The notes under the pieces are model-generated. The model saw nothing but the letters and a program-made list of their open reading frames with translations, searched no databases and was not told where the DNA came from. This document shows, piece after piece, positions 47,858-56,923 of a DNA stretch of 64,000 nucleotides. The stretch is from assembly GCA_021813325.1 (NCBI GenBank), contig JAKALA010000006.1, positions 1 to 64,000 of the forward strand, written 5' to 3'. Within the stretch, counting starts at the first letter, position 1, and each line of letters starts with the position of its first letter. The position numbers and the translations under genes are program-made. The stretch is from a bacterium. Its GTDB lineage: Bacteria; Verrucomicrobiota; Verrucomicrobiia; Limisphaerales; UBA11358.

Positions 47858-48282
47858 AAAATCTGAATGACGTGGAAGCAAGCGAGTCGGCGGAGTTGAA
47901 TGCGGATCATCGCGATGCGAATCCAAGCTTCGGCACTGGCTTCAGTGGTTTCGTAATCGCGAACCAGCCGGGGGGTGGCGCAGCCGCCAGCCAGAAGTGC
48001 GTTCCCCTCCAACGGCGCGGCAGCACCTTGAATCCCTTGATGCCGTCGGCGCGTTTGACCACTGCGATGTCCAGCTTGGGACGCCGTCCCTTGACCCATT
48101 GGGCAAACGCCTCGCCGGTGTAGCCGCCGTCCACCCACAGGAGGCGCAGTCAGGTGAACCAACCCAGCCCGCGTGCCAACCGCCATTGCGCGACGTCGCG
48201 TTTGGTGACGTTGGCCCGGGTGACGGCCCCGCCGAGGATCAACTCCCAAGGGTTCACCAGCAGATGGCGTTTGCGGCCTTTG
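47845..48282 (-). mobile_element. IS5-family insertion sequence remnant
   Basis: Minus-strand sequence encodes the C-terminal half of an IS5-family transposase: IKGRKRHLLVN, VTRANVTKRDVAQWRLARG, LLWVDGGYTGEAFAQWVKGR, VVKRADGIKGFKVLPRRW, then DYETTEASAEAWIRIAMIRI. It is interrupted by one in-frame stop and at least one frameshift, and the N-terminal half is absent. The right end shows AGCGTGTCTGAAAAAT, preceded by TTAG, which fits the YTAR target of IS5. It cannot transpose by itself. Confidence 0.85.
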
Positions 48283-48485
48283 ATTTATTTGGCGGCGGCA
48301 TAACCCGCCGCGCCACCGTGACCGCCGGAGATCTGGCGCGTTTCAGCGTTCAAGTCAGTTCCGCCTTGGCCGATGGGCATCCGCTTAACGAAGCTCTGCG
48401 TCTCGACGCGGGCGCGCTGGTGATCGTTGACAGCCACACCACCAATCAACCCAACCGTTTCTATCGCGTGGTGGAAACCCCATAA
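48283..48485 (+). pseudogene. C-terminal fragment of a secreted protein
   Basis: An open frame reads RRATVTAGDLARFSVQVSS and then TTNQPNRFYRVVETP before a stop. The RFYRV end is the C-terminal signature of secreted verrucomicrobial proteins. Its upstream part is missing because the fragment begins where the IS5 remnant ends. It was probably cut off by the insertion and a later deletion. Confidence 0.55.
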
Positions 48486-48645
48486 AATTGCTGGCCGGAG
48501 CCGATGATTCAATCGCCATCATCGGATCAGCAAAACCGTTCAAAATGTCCGCATCACCAGTTGTGTGGATTGCCAGAAACCCGCATTTCTGCGAATAGTG
48601 AAATATATGTCACCCGCAAATTTGGTCTTTTCGCCCATTCGCACG

Positions 48646-49497
48646 ATGAGAACACTTATTTTATGTCTGCTTGCCACCCTGGCTTGGTCCAGTCAAGCCG
48701 CCGCGCCGCTTTCTCCCAACAGCTCGGCCAATCTCGACGCCAAACGCGATGGCGCCACGAAGGCAAAATTTCTGGTCGATACCAACCGCAGTTTTCCCAT
48801 GCTCTTCATCGTCGGCGATTCCACGGTTCACAATCCGGGACACGGCGAACGCGGCTGGGGCGACGTCATCGGCAGTTATTTTGAAACCAATAAAATCCGC
48901 GTGGAAAACCACGCCCTGGGCGGACGCAGCAGCCGCACCTTCATCACCCAAGGCTGGTGGGATGTGGTGTTGAAAGCTTCCAAACCCGGCGATTTCGTCT
49001 TGCTCCAAATGGGCCACAACGACGGCGGCCCGCTGGATGACCCCAATCGCGCGCGCGGCACCATCCGCAGCCTCGGCGAGGAGACGAAGGACATTTACAA
49101 TCCGCTCATGAAAAAACCGGAAACCGTTCACACCTACGGCTGGTATTTGCGCAAATATATTTCCGACGCCCACGCGCACGGCATGACACTCATTCTTTGC
49201 ACGCCCATTCCGCATTGTCCCCAAGCCCAAGTCAAAGCCGGTGACGTGGAAAAAAGCATCTATGTGGAAATGTCCACCGCTGTCGCCAAGGACCAAAAGG
49301 TGCCCTTCATCAATTTGAATCAAATTACCATGAGCAATTACGCGCACATGACGCCGCAGGAAATCAAAGAAAAATATTTCACCGCCGCCGACAACACCCA
49401 CACCAGTCCTGCGGGCGCGGAAGTCAATGCCCAATCCGTCGTGGCCGGATTGCGGCGGTTAACCAACTGTCCCCTGGCCGGCTATCTGAAGCCATAG
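48646..49497 (+). CDS. Exported rhamnogalacturonan acetylesterase-like SGNH hydrolase (CE12 type)
   Basis: ATG at 48646 (another at 48607) gives 283 residues with a signal peptide, MRTLILCLLATLAWSSQAAA. SGNH blocks are IVGDSTVHNPG (Ser), NHALGGRSSRTF (Gly), LLQMGHNDGG (Asn) and DNTHTSPAGAEV (Asp-His). This matches rhamnogalacturonan acetylesterase rather than a lipase. It would remove acetyl groups from pectin and so assist the PL10 and GH28 enzymes at 4-6 kb. Confidence 0.87.
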   Translation: MRTLILCLLATLAWSSQAAAPLSPNSSANLDAKRDGATKAKFLVDTNRSFPMLFIVGDSTVHNPGHGERGWGDVIGSYFETNKIRVENHALGGRSSRTFITQGWWDVVLKASKPGDFVLLQMGHNDGGPLDDPNRARGTIRSLGEETKDIYNPLMKKPETVHTYGWYLRKYISDAHAHGMTLILCTPIPHCPQAQVKAGDVEKSIYVEMSTAVAKDQKVPFINLNQITMSNYAHMTPQEIKEKYFTAADNTHTSPAGAEVNAQSVVAGLRRLTNCPLAGYLKP

Positions 49498-49651
49498 ACG
49501 GCGCTTCCCGGACAAATCGGGCCAGCAGATCAGCCTCGGCTGTATCGTTCATTCACCCATGATCCGTGCGCCCGATCCAAAACCTGACAAAGAATTTTGT
49601 TCCCCCGTGCCGGGGCGCCGTTCAAGCGCGGCGGCCCAGGAAGTCAACAAG

Positions 49652-50356
49652 TCAAACCCATTGCAGCCGGTCATGGTGGTGCCGATATAACAGGCCGAAG
49701 CCGCGCATCAAAACCATCAAGAAATAAAGGCAAACAAACCAACCCAGCAAACGGGGCAGGACCGGAACGCGGTTCATGGTGTTTGCCAGCCCGTGAAGCG
49801 CTGTGCCCGAACCGATCAACAGGCCGCCAAACAGGCTTGCCTGGCAATAATCGGGAAAGGTCAGCCAGACCGCGCGCGCCAAGGGGATGGGGTTGACGAT
49901 TGCCCGGATGGAATCCATCATGGCGACGGCCAGAAACAGGATTGGAAACGTCAAACAGCCCCAAAGCCCGCCCGCGAACCAGAAAATTTTACCGTCAATC
50001 GTCGGCCCCGGAGGTTTGAAGGATAGATAGATCAGCGGGCCAAATGCGATGGCCATCACGGCCAAAAATTCAATCGCGGGCGCCAGCAAGTCCGCCCACG
50101 CCCCGGAAAAATCCAACCAACCCGGCGGCATCTCTTCGCCCAGCGCGCTCGTCCGCACAATGTCTTTGGCAAAAGCCGCCAGATAGCCGGTGGTCGCGAT
50201 CTGAATCAAAATTCCCCAAATGCTTGCGCAGGCCGAAAGGTAATCGCCAACCGTAAACACCACGCCGCCAGCAAGCAGCGCATACGCGCCGTCGCCATGA
50301 ACCGGATAGCGAAACGCCGCGCACAACCGCCGGAGAAAATTGCGCCGCACGTTCAT
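49652..50356 (-). CDS. Multi-spanning membrane protein of unknown function
   Basis: The 234 residues include about six hydrophobic segments, for example YALLAGGVVFTVGDYLSACA, FLAVMAIAFGPLIYLSF, FWFAGGLWGCLTFPILFLAV and LLGWFVCLYFLMVLM. It resembles DUF4013-type membrane proteins but no family is certain. It begins 18 bp after the ECF sigma gene on the same strand, so it is probably its co-transcribed partner, perhaps a signal receiver. Confidence 0.7.
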   Translation of the reverse strand: MNVRRNFLRRLCAAFRYPVHGDGAYALLAGGVVFTVGDYLSACASIWGILIQIATTGYLAAFAKDIVRTSALGEEMPPGWLDFSGAWADLLAPAIEFLAVMAIAFGPLIYLSFKPPGPTIDGKIFWFAGGLWGCLTFPILFLAVAMMDSIRAIVNPIPLARAVWLTFPDYCQASLFGGLLIGSGTALHGLANTMNRVPVLPRLLGWFVCLYFLMVLMRGFGLLYRHHHDRLQWV

Positions 50357-50374
50357 GTCGTTGGCTGCGGATGG

Positions 50375-51601
50375 TTACTTCAGCTTTGATGTTTCCGAAT
50401 CGGCCATTTTTTCAAACGCCTTGCCCACCAGTCGCACCATCAGCATGCAGTCCGTGCTTTCCAAATCCGTGCCGCACTGCTTCAAGGCTGCAAAAAAGCG
50501 CCGCGCCTGATCACCGTCGCCCTTTGCCGCCGTGTCACGCCCCGCTTGCGAAACCGCCGCGGCCAGTTGTTTCAGAACGGCCAGCCGGGAAAGCATTTCT
50601 TCCGACTTTGCCTTTCGCGCAGAATCATTCAGGGCTTTGAATTGGTTTTCAGACAGACTCAATGCCGAGTTCCCGGCGAACAACGGACGCGCCCGCCAGT
50701 CCGCGGCAACAAACCGGCTGATTGCATCCGCTTGGTTTCCCTGTTCCCACGCCTGTATGATCGGCTCGAAAACGGGTGTTTGCTTTGCCGCCGGCTGTGG
50801 GGGTTCTGTCTTCGCACGACTCTGCACCACCGCCGTCATGGCGCCAAACACCAGGAACACACCCGCGCTGATCACGACGGCCGTTTTTATTTTTGTCCAA
50901 GCCATGAGTTTCAAAGCTCCTTTCACGAGGGTTAGGGTCGAAGTTGAAACCGCCGCGCCCTTCGCCATCGCGACGGCAGAAATGGTTTTCGCCAGCCCCG
51001 CCGGAGCCGCCCGCACCGAGTTGGCGGATACAGCGCCGGCAATCGCGGTGGCCGTCAGGGTCACATCGCGCTTGGCGAAGAATTTTCTCAGCTTTTCCAA
51101 CGCGCGATTCACACGCATTTTGGCGGCACTTTCGCTGCCGCCCAGCGCCGCGCCGACTTCGCCGAAGCTTTTGCCATCGAAGAAGCGCAAGACCACGGCC
51201 TGGCGATCCTTTTCGCCCAGCCCCGCCAGCGCATCATCCAGCAATGGAGCAATGCTTGGCCACTCGTCCGATTCGTTTTCATTGGGGAACGATTGCATGA
51301 GCGCCTCCTGTTCGCGCCGGGCGCGGCGGATTTCAGTCCGGAGAAATGTTTGCGATGCCAGCCTCGCCGTTTGATAAAGCCAGCCGGCCAAAATAACTTT
51401 GCCCCCAAGTTTGCCTGCTTTTTGCGACAGGATTACGAATACCGCCTGGGTAATCTCCTCGGCATGATGCGGATTTCGCACATGGCGTAGTGCCGTCGAA
51501 TAGATTTTATCAACGTGCCGGGAAACCAGCTCGGCGAAAGCCGGAGCCGAAGCGTGTTCAGCGTATTCGCGCAGCAGCGTGTTGTCGTCCAAATCGTGCA
51601 T
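50375..51601 (-). CDS. ECF sigma factor with a C-terminal membrane-anchored extension
   Basis: The 408 residues start with sigma region 2 (DDNTLLREYAEHASAPAFAE, NPHHAEEITQAVFVILSQKA). Region 4 follows (LGEKDRQAVVLRFFDGKSFG, GSESAAKMRVNRALEKLRKF) and ends near residue 190. A transmembrane segment at about 240-258 (IKTAVVISAGVFLVFGAMTA) then precedes about 150 residues that would lie outside the cytoplasm. The membrane anchor may serve as built-in control in place of a separate anti-sigma factor. This layout is frequent in Verrucomicrobia. Confidence 0.87.
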   Translation of the reverse strand: MHDLDDNTLLREYAEHASAPAFAELVSRHVDKIYSTALRHVRNPHHAEEITQAVFVILSQKAGKLGGKVILAGWLYQTARLASQTFLRTEIRRARREQEALMQSFPNENESDEWPSIAPLLDDALAGLGEKDRQAVVLRFFDGKSFGEVGAALGGSESAAKMRVNRALEKLRKFFAKRDVTLTATAIAGAVSANSVRAAPAGLAKTISAVAMAKGAAVSTSTLTLVKGALKLMAWTKIKTAVVISAGVFLVFGAMTAVVQSRAKTEPPQPAAKQTPVFEPIIQAWEQGNQADAISRFVAADWRARPLFAGNSALSLSENQFKALNDSARKAKSEEMLSRLAVLKQLAAAVSQAGRDTAAKGDGDQARRFFAALKQCGTDLESTDCMLMVRLVGKAFEKMADSETSKLK

Positions 51602-51835
51602 TTACCTATAAATGCCGCCAAATCGGAAAAGGTAACAGAAATTTTTTCCGCCGCCGCCACAACTATCGCCTAATCGCCTTGTAACATCGGTGATTAACAA
51701 CTTTAAGTTGTCGCGCCGCAATTTTGCATGGACAATCGGCGGTTGCCTCGCGAAAGTGCCGAGGGCGAAACATCTCGTAACAACACCGGTGGGAGATAAA
51801 CTTTTCGTCCGGAACCTTGCAGCAATCGATTGAAT

Positions 51836-52435
51836 ATGGATGTCAACTTTTGGAACGACCGTTACTCGGCCGCGCACCACGTTTACGGCGAAGCAGCCAA
51901 CGAATTCGTGGCGAAAGTCGCGCCGCAAATTCCCGCCGGCCCCGTCTTGTGCCTGGCTGAAGGTGAATGCCGGAACGCCGTGCATCTGGCCACAAGCGGC
52001 CACCGGGTCACCGCGGTTGACCAGTCGGAAATCGGCTTGGCCAAAGGCCGGCGGCTGGCGGCTGCGCGCGGGATCGAGATCGAAACCGTGCTTGCCAACC
52101 TGGAGAATTATTCCATCCAGCCGGACTCGTGGGCGGGCATCGTCGCCACCTTTGCGCATTTGCCGCCGACGCTCCGGCGCCGGCTTCATCGCGAGGTTGC
52201 GGCCGGCCTGAGGCCCGGCGGGGTTTTTATTTTGGAGGCTTACACGCCCGCGCAACTGGCCTTCGACACCGGCGGACCGCGGAATCCCGAATTACTGATG
52301 ACTGCGGCCATCCTTCGCACGGAGTTGGCCGGGTTGGAATTTCTCGTCGCGCAGGAAATCGAGCGCGATGTGACCGAGGGCACCGGGCATACGGGCCGCG
52401 CCGCCGTCGTGCAAATTCTCGCGCGCCGGCTTTGA
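51836..52435 (+). CDS. Class I SAM-dependent methyltransferase (TehB-like)
   Basis: The ATG at 51836 gives 199 residues. WNDRYSAAHHVYGEAANEFV, the SAM-binding LCLAEGECRNAVHLA, GHRVTAVDQSEIGLAKGRRL and LRPGGVFILEAYTPAQL match small thiol or tellurite-type methyltransferases of the TehB group. The thiM gene follows 31 bp later on the same strand; a link with thiamine metabolism is not established. The substrate is unknown. Confidence 0.85.
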   Translation: MDVNFWNDRYSAAHHVYGEAANEFVAKVAPQIPAGPVLCLAEGECRNAVHLATSGHRVTAVDQSEIGLAKGRRLAAARGIEIETVLANLENYSIQPDSWAGIVATFAHLPPTLRRRLHREVAAGLRPGGVFILEAYTPAQLAFDTGGPRNPELLMTAAILRTELAGLEFLVAQEIERDVTEGTGHTGRAAVVQILARRL

Positions 52436-52466
52436 AGTGCGCGCCGCCAGCGCGTAATCTGACCCG

Positions 52467-53279
52467 GTGAAATCGAACCAGAAATCTTCATTCGAACCTT
52501 TCGACCTGCTGCAAAAAGTGCGGCGGCAAGCGCCCCTGGTGCATCATCTGACCAACTGGGTGACCATTTATGATTGCGCCCAAATTGTCAAAACCCTCGG
52601 CGCGTCGCCCGTCATGGCCCACGCGCCGGAAGAAGCCGCCGACATGACGCAAATCGCCGCCGCTCTGGTCCTGAACATTGGCACGCTGACGGAAAGTTTG
52701 GTGAAGGCCATGAAACTGGCGGCCGCCGCCGCCAATCGGAAAGGCATTCCCGTGATTCTGGACGTGTGCGGCGCCGGGGCGACGCCTTTGCGCGACCGCA
52801 CAGTTTTGGCGCTGCTGGACGAGGTCAAAATCAACGTCATCAAGGGAAACGCCTCGGAAATTGCGCGCGTCGCCGGACAAAATATCCAGACCAAAGGTGT
52901 GGACGCCGGCGAGGTTTCCGCGGATTTGGAAACGCTGGCAAAAACGCTCGCCGCCCGGCGTCAAGCCACGGTGGTCATCACCGGCGCAACGGACATCGTC
53001 GCGAGCGAAAAGCAGCTTTACCGTGTCAAGAACGGTCACGACTTGATGACCCGCGTCGTGGGCACCGGCTGCATGGCAACCTCCGTCATTGGCGCGTTCG
53101 CGGCCGTCGAGGCGGATTATGGCCGGGCGGCGGCGGGCGCGCTGGCTTGTTATGAAATCGCGGCGGAGCTGGCGGCGGAAAAGTCCCAAGGCCCGGCGTC
53201 ATTTAAAGCCGGACTGTTTGACTGCCTTTATCAGCTCGATGCCGCGACCGTTGCAAACAGGCAACGCCTCGAAACGTGA
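52467..53279 (+). CDS. thiM: Hydroxyethylthiazole kinase
   Basis: This 270-residue protein starts with GTG. APLVHHLTNWVTIYDCAQIV, ALGASPVMAH-like LGASPVMAHAPEEAADM, LVLNIGTL, VILDVCGAGATPLRDRT, VIKGNASEIARVAGQ and VVGTGCMATSVIGAFAA are ThiM hallmarks; the Gly-Thr-Gly-Cys region holds the active site. It phosphorylates the thiazole moiety for thiamine salvage. The gene overlaps thiE by 4 bp (GTGA). No TPP riboswitch was found upstream. Confidence 0.94.
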   Translation: MKSNQKSSFEPFDLLQKVRRQAPLVHHLTNWVTIYDCAQIVKTLGASPVMAHAPEEAADMTQIAAALVLNIGTLTESLVKAMKLAAAAANRKGIPVILDVCGAGATPLRDRTVLALLDEVKINVIKGNASEIARVAGQNIQTKGVDAGEVSADLETLAKTLAARRQATVVITGATDIVASEKQLYRVKNGHDLMTRVVGTGCMATSVIGAFAAVEADYGRAAAGALACYEIAAELAAEKSQGPASFKAGLFDCLYQLDAATVANRQRLET

Positions 53280-53878
53280 AAGGCTATTACTTCATCACGG
53301 ATTCACAATTGAGCCGCGCCGGCAATGTCAGTGACGTTCAACAAGCGGTAGCCGCCGGTGTCGCAGTGGTGCAATACCGTCGCCCCAAAGCCTCCACTGC
53401 GGCGCTGTTCGCGGAGGCCTTGGTTTTACGCCGGCTTTGCCGGGGAGCGCTTTTTCTGGTTAATGACCGGGTGGATATTGCGCTGGCCGTCGAGGCCGAT
53501 GGTGTGCATCTCGGTCAAAGCGACCTCCCGATCGCCGCCGCCCGGCTATTGCTGGGTCGTGGAAAAACCATCGGACTGACCGTTCATTCCGTCAAGGAGG
53601 CTGCCGAAGCAGCCGCGGCGGGAGCGGATTATCTGGGCGTTTCTCCCATCTACACCACGCAAACTAAAGCTGATGCCGGCCCACCGGCAGGCATCGCATT
53701 GATCCGACAAATCAAGCAGTTGGTGAAGCTTCCGCTTGTGGCCATCGGCGGCATCAATCTGGCCAATGCGCCGGCAGTCATCCATGCTGGCGCGGATGGA
53801 ATTTGCGCGATTTCCGCCGTGCTAACGCAGGCAGATGTCCGGGCGGAAATTGGAAAATTTCAACGGCTTTTCCAATGA
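53276..53878 (+). CDS. thiE: Thiamine-phosphate synthase
   Basis: The 200-residue TIM barrel has YYFITDSQLS, AVVQYRRPKA, LFLVNDRVDIALAVEADGVH, LGQSDLPIAAAR, GADYLGVSPIYTTQTKADAG and PLVAIGGINLANAPAVI. It joins HMP pyrophosphate and thiazole phosphate. It starts with GTG overlapping the thiM stop, which suggests coupled translation. Confidence 0.94.
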   Translation: MKGYYFITDSQLSRAGNVSDVQQAVAAGVAVVQYRRPKASTAALFAEALVLRRLCRGALFLVNDRVDIALAVEADGVHLGQSDLPIAAARLLLGRGKTIGLTVHSVKEAAEAAAAGADYLGVSPIYTTQTKADAGPPAGIALIRQIKQLVKLPLVAIGGINLANAPAVIHAGADGICAISAVLTQADVRAEIGKFQRLFQ

Positions 53879-54054
53879 TCGCAAACCGCATTGAACGGCA
53901 AAGGTTTTGAGGGCCGCCATCCGCGTCCGCCAGATGCTGTGCACCATCCAATTCAACAACCCGCCGGGCCTCGGCGCAAAAAAATCCGCCTCCCTCCCCG
54001 GTTGTCGAGCGGGATGGGCGATTCTGCGTAGAGTCGGAACTTGCCGGCAGTCGC

Positions 54055-54227
54055 TTCAACCTAAACTCCGCGGTTGGGATAAACCGCGAACCCCGCGAAC
54101 CTCTTGAAAACCAAGGTCAAAGCGAGTCGGTGAGACCGCCAAATCCCTTCACCCACCCGGGGAATGGTTCCGAAACCCTGGCCGGTTCGCGTGTTTTGCG
54201 GTTTCCCTGGCGGCATCTAGGTTCAAG
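54055..54227. repeat. Dispersed inverted-repeat element, copy B (MITE-like)
   Basis: This copy is 173 bp and shares the 87-bp core with 14528-14709. The inverted ends are clearer here: CGCTTCAACCT at the left (54052-54062) and AGGTTCAAGCG at the right (54219-54229) are complementary at all but one position. A short deletion relative to copy A removes one of two tandem CGCGTATT-like units. Confidence 0.72.
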
Positions 54228-54624
54228 CGTCTGAAGCCGCCGATAAAGAAACGCCTCGCTCGCACTCCGTGCGCGGGACGCGCTTCGGCATCCGGCATGG
54301 GCTGGCGCGCTGCGTGAACCAAGAGGTTGGCCAGCGGAACGTCAACGCCGGCGCGAATCAACCGGCGCGCGTTGGCAGCATGGTCCTGTTTTCACTCGGG
54401 CTCAATTGGCAGAGGCACTTCGACGGACCAGCCCGGCAATGCGCTGGCCGGGAGAAAAACGGTGTAACCCGGCGATTCGCAGCCGCGGCACCGCCGGTCG
54501 AACATATTCGCGAAGATCTTCACGTTAGGTCCCCGTAATCAAACACTCGCGCCTCGCGCCCGCCTTCGCGCCGCGTCCCGAAACCGGCAGCGTGAATAAC
54601 AAAGTGGCCAACCGCGGTTCAGCC
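54228..54624. other. Gene-poor region with a possible decayed coding stretch
   Basis: No intact gene is visible. On the minus strand around 54400-54520 a frame reads NMFDRRCRGCESPGYTVFLP and ends WSVEVPLPIEPE before a stop. This looks protein-like but lacks a start and family match. It may be the end of a lost gene. Confidence 0.35.
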
Positions 54625-55413
54625 TCAAAGGTTATTCCGGGCAGCGCGTTCGCCGGCCAGCACGGCGGCTCCCAAGGCACCGGTGAATTGCGGTTGAGAA
54701 ACCACGCCTACTGGACACGCCAAAACTTCTTCCAAGGCCCGCGCCATGCCGGGCTGCAACGCCACCCCACCCGTGAAATAAACCGGGCTGGCCACGGATC
54801 TTCCGGCTAACGCGGCCACGCGTGTCGCGATGGCTTTTTGCACCCCGGCCACGACGTCGGCCAGCGGCTTGCCCTCGGCGAGCAGACCGATGATTTCCGT
54901 CTCGGCAAAAACCACACACATATTGCTGATGAGCGCGGGTTTTTGACTTTGATGGGCCAGTTCGGAAAGCGTGCTCCAATTCATGTTCAGCCGCGTGGCG
55001 ACCATTTCCAAAAAACGTCCGGTGCCCGCCGCGCAGCGGTCGTTCATGGCAAAATCGCGCACGCGCCCGCCGTTTTCCAGGCTGATGACTTTGCTGTCCT
55101 GCCCGCCGATCTCGATGATGGTGCGCGTTTCGGGCGCCAACTGGTGGACGCCGCGGGCGTGACAGGTGATCTCGGTGATGGTCGTGTCGGCAAACCGGAT
55201 GGCGTTGCGTCCGTAGCCCGTGGCGATGACGCCGGAAATCTGCGCGCGTTCCAGACCTGCCTCAAACAGGATTTTATCAAATAGCTCCGTGGCCAGGCGC
55301 TCCTGTTCCACACCCTGATCGCTGACACCCGCCGCGAGAATTTTGCCCGTGTCGGTGTCAAGTAACACCGCTTTAATCGAGCGCGATCCCGCATCTATTC
55401 CGGCGCAAAGCAT
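54625..55413 (-). CDS. Acyl-CoA dehydratase activase (BadF/HgdC-type ATPase)
   Basis: The 262-residue ASKHA ATPase has GIDAGSRSIKAVLLD, ATGYGRNAIRFAD, IIEIGGQDSKVI and NDRCAAGTGRFLEM, then NMCVVFAETEIIG. The Cys in the last two motifs bind a shared [4Fe-4S] cluster between two subunits. Such activases use ATP to inject low-potential electrons into dehydratases of the HgdB/BcrC group. It is the last gene of the five-gene operon and the only energy source in it. Confidence 0.93.
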   Translation of the reverse strand: MLCAGIDAGSRSIKAVLLDTDTGKILAAGVSDQGVEQERLATELFDKILFEAGLERAQISGVIATGYGRNAIRFADTTITEITCHARGVHQLAPETRTIIEIGGQDSKVISLENGGRVRDFAMNDRCAAGTGRFLEMVATRLNMNWSTLSELAHQSQKPALISNMCVVFAETEIIGLLAEGKPLADVVAGVQKAIATRVAALAGRSVASPVYFTGGVALQPGMARALEEVLACPVGVVSQPQFTGALGAAVLAGERAARNNL

Positions 55414-55415
55414 GA

Positions 55416-55475
55416 AAAAGGCTAAGGGCTAAAGGCTGAAGGCTAAAGTGAATTCGGTTTTAAGCCTTTAGCCTT
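55416..55475. repeat. Heptamer inverted-repeat cluster 1
   Basis: GGCTAAG, GGCTAAA and GGCTGAA units at 55419-55448 face AAGCCTTTAGCCTT at 55462-55475. The stop codon and last codons of the HgdB-like gene fall inside it. Confidence 0.8.
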
Positions 55476-56846
55476 GTTTCTTGCGGTTTCCACCAAGGCT
55501 TCCAGACGCGAGGTCATTGTTGGCAGCATGGCATCGCAAACCGGTGGTATTTCCATTTCCACCACGGGAATGCCAAGTTCCTGCCGGACCATTTCGCGGA
55601 TGCTTTCGCCTTCGCGCGCGCAATGGCTGGCGCCAGGAATGCGCGATATGACCACGGCCTCCGCATCATAAGTCTGGCATTCGCGAATGATGCGTTTCGC
55701 GCGATCACTGGCCGGGCCAACCATCGGGTCGGCCAGGGCCGTCCGCGCCAAAGCTTCCAAGGGCGGCAGGCTTTCGGGGATCAAGTCCAGCGCATGGGAA
55801 AACATAAAATCTGTGCCGCAAAGACGGCCGCCAACATCTTCCAGCAAATTCATGGCGCGCAGGTCAGCAACGGGATTTACCCAAAAAATCCGCACGGCAT
55901 CTGGCGGGAGCACGAATTGGTTTTGCTGCATCCGCCGTTGCGCTTCGGCCAACAATTCACCGAGCACCAATCCCGCCTCTGGACGGTCGGAACAGAAATG
56001 GATTGCCAGCATTTCCGCGATAAGCATTTCCAGCGCTGGCAGCGGGGCGGCGGGCGCGGAGTAAACGGCTTGCCGAAGATCGGCGAGAATTTGGCGGATG
56101 TGATTGGCGGCACGGATACCGTCAGTTAGCGCCGAGTCACCCAGACTTTTTCCGGCAAGCTGGCCCAGTGCGTCCGCCACGCGCTGCAATTCCGCCCGCA
56201 CCGCCTCCACCTGGCTTCGTGGCGCCAGCAGTTTTCCCGGCAGTTCACAGGAGGTTTCGCCAACGGCCGGCGCGCGCCGGCGCGGGATTTCCCACCAGAA
56301 CACCGGATGCCCGCGATGCTCGAGCCGTTGTGCGATGGCCGAAAAATCGTCGCAAACTGCGCCGGTGCTGCAGATGATCAGTTCGGGTTTCGGGAAGTGT
56401 TCGCCGTTCTCAAACGCCGGCAGCATGGCGCGCACCGGACAAAACGAAGCATCAACGCCCATCGCCGCGGCCTGCTGCAACAACTTGTCGCTGCATTCCA
56501 TGAGGCATGGCGTCCACCATGCGCCGTCGGGATAAAACGCCCGCACGCCAGGCAACGCGTAAGCCATCACCGGCACAGTGCCGAGGTCTTTCATGGTGCC
56601 GACGATTTTGTCACCCGCCGTTCTGGCCTGATGGAGCCGCGAATTTTCGGTGAGAAAAAAATTCCAAAGACGCAGCGCGGCGGGCGAGTTGTCGAATTGC
56701 AACTGTTCGAGGCGAAAATCCTTTTCCAACTCCACATGCCGCCGAAGCGGTCCGCCGTAAAAAGGTTCGCGCCGGCCGGCCTGCTGAAGCTGAAGATGGC
56801 GCTCCCCCCAGTCGGCGAGGCTCAGTTTGCGGGGCGCGGCGAACAT
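55443..56846 (-). CDS. 2-hydroxyacyl-CoA dehydratase-type subunit (HgdB/BcrC family)
   Basis: The 467-residue protein carries Cys-containing segments TPCLMECSDKLLQQAAAMG, FCPVRAMLPAFENGEHFP, and LIICSTGAVCDDFSAIAQRL, with GASHCAREGESIREMVRQEL near the end. These resemble the iron-sulphur subunits of 2-hydroxyacyl-CoA dehydratase or benzoyl-CoA reductase families. It has probably a [4Fe-4S] site fed by the activase downstream. The last residues (KAKGLKPNSL) are encoded in the heptamer repeat. The substrate is unknown. Confidence 0.8.
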   Translation of the reverse strand: MFAAPRKLSLADWGERHLQLQQAGRREPFYGGPLRRHVELEKDFRLEQLQFDNSPAALRLWNFFLTENSRLHQARTAGDKIVGTMKDLGTVPVMAYALPGVRAFYPDGAWWTPCLMECSDKLLQQAAAMGVDASFCPVRAMLPAFENGEHFPKPELIICSTGAVCDDFSAIAQRLEHRGHPVFWWEIPRRRAPAVGETSCELPGKLLAPRSQVEAVRAELQRVADALGQLAGKSLGDSALTDGIRAANHIRQILADLRQAVYSAPAAPLPALEMLIAEMLAIHFCSDRPEAGLVLGELLAEAQRRMQQNQFVLPPDAVRIFWVNPVADLRAMNLLEDVGGRLCGTDFMFSHALDLIPESLPPLEALARTALADPMVGPASDRAKRIIRECQTYDAEAVVISRIPGASHCAREGESIREMVRQELGIPVVEMEIPPVCDAMLPTMTSRLEALVETARNKAKGLKPNSL

Positions 56847-56850
56847 GGGA

Positions 56851-56923
56851 AAAAGCTAAAAGCAAAAGTTGATACGCTAAACACAATTTTGCTTTCAGCC
56901 TTTAGCCTTCAGCTTTTAGCATT
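56851..56923. repeat. Heptamer inverted-repeat cluster 2
   Basis: AGCTAAA and AGCAAAA units at 56854-56867 face GCTTTCAGCCTTTAGCCTTC and AGCTTTTAGC at 56891-56920. The neighbouring gene ends within it with LKAEG and TAA. Confidence 0.8.

Noticed and set aside
52436-52466. TPP riboswitch before thiM
   Set aside because: Only about 30 bases separate thiM from the previous gene and no thi-box motif (CTGAGA, ACCTGA) is present there or before the methyltransferase gene.
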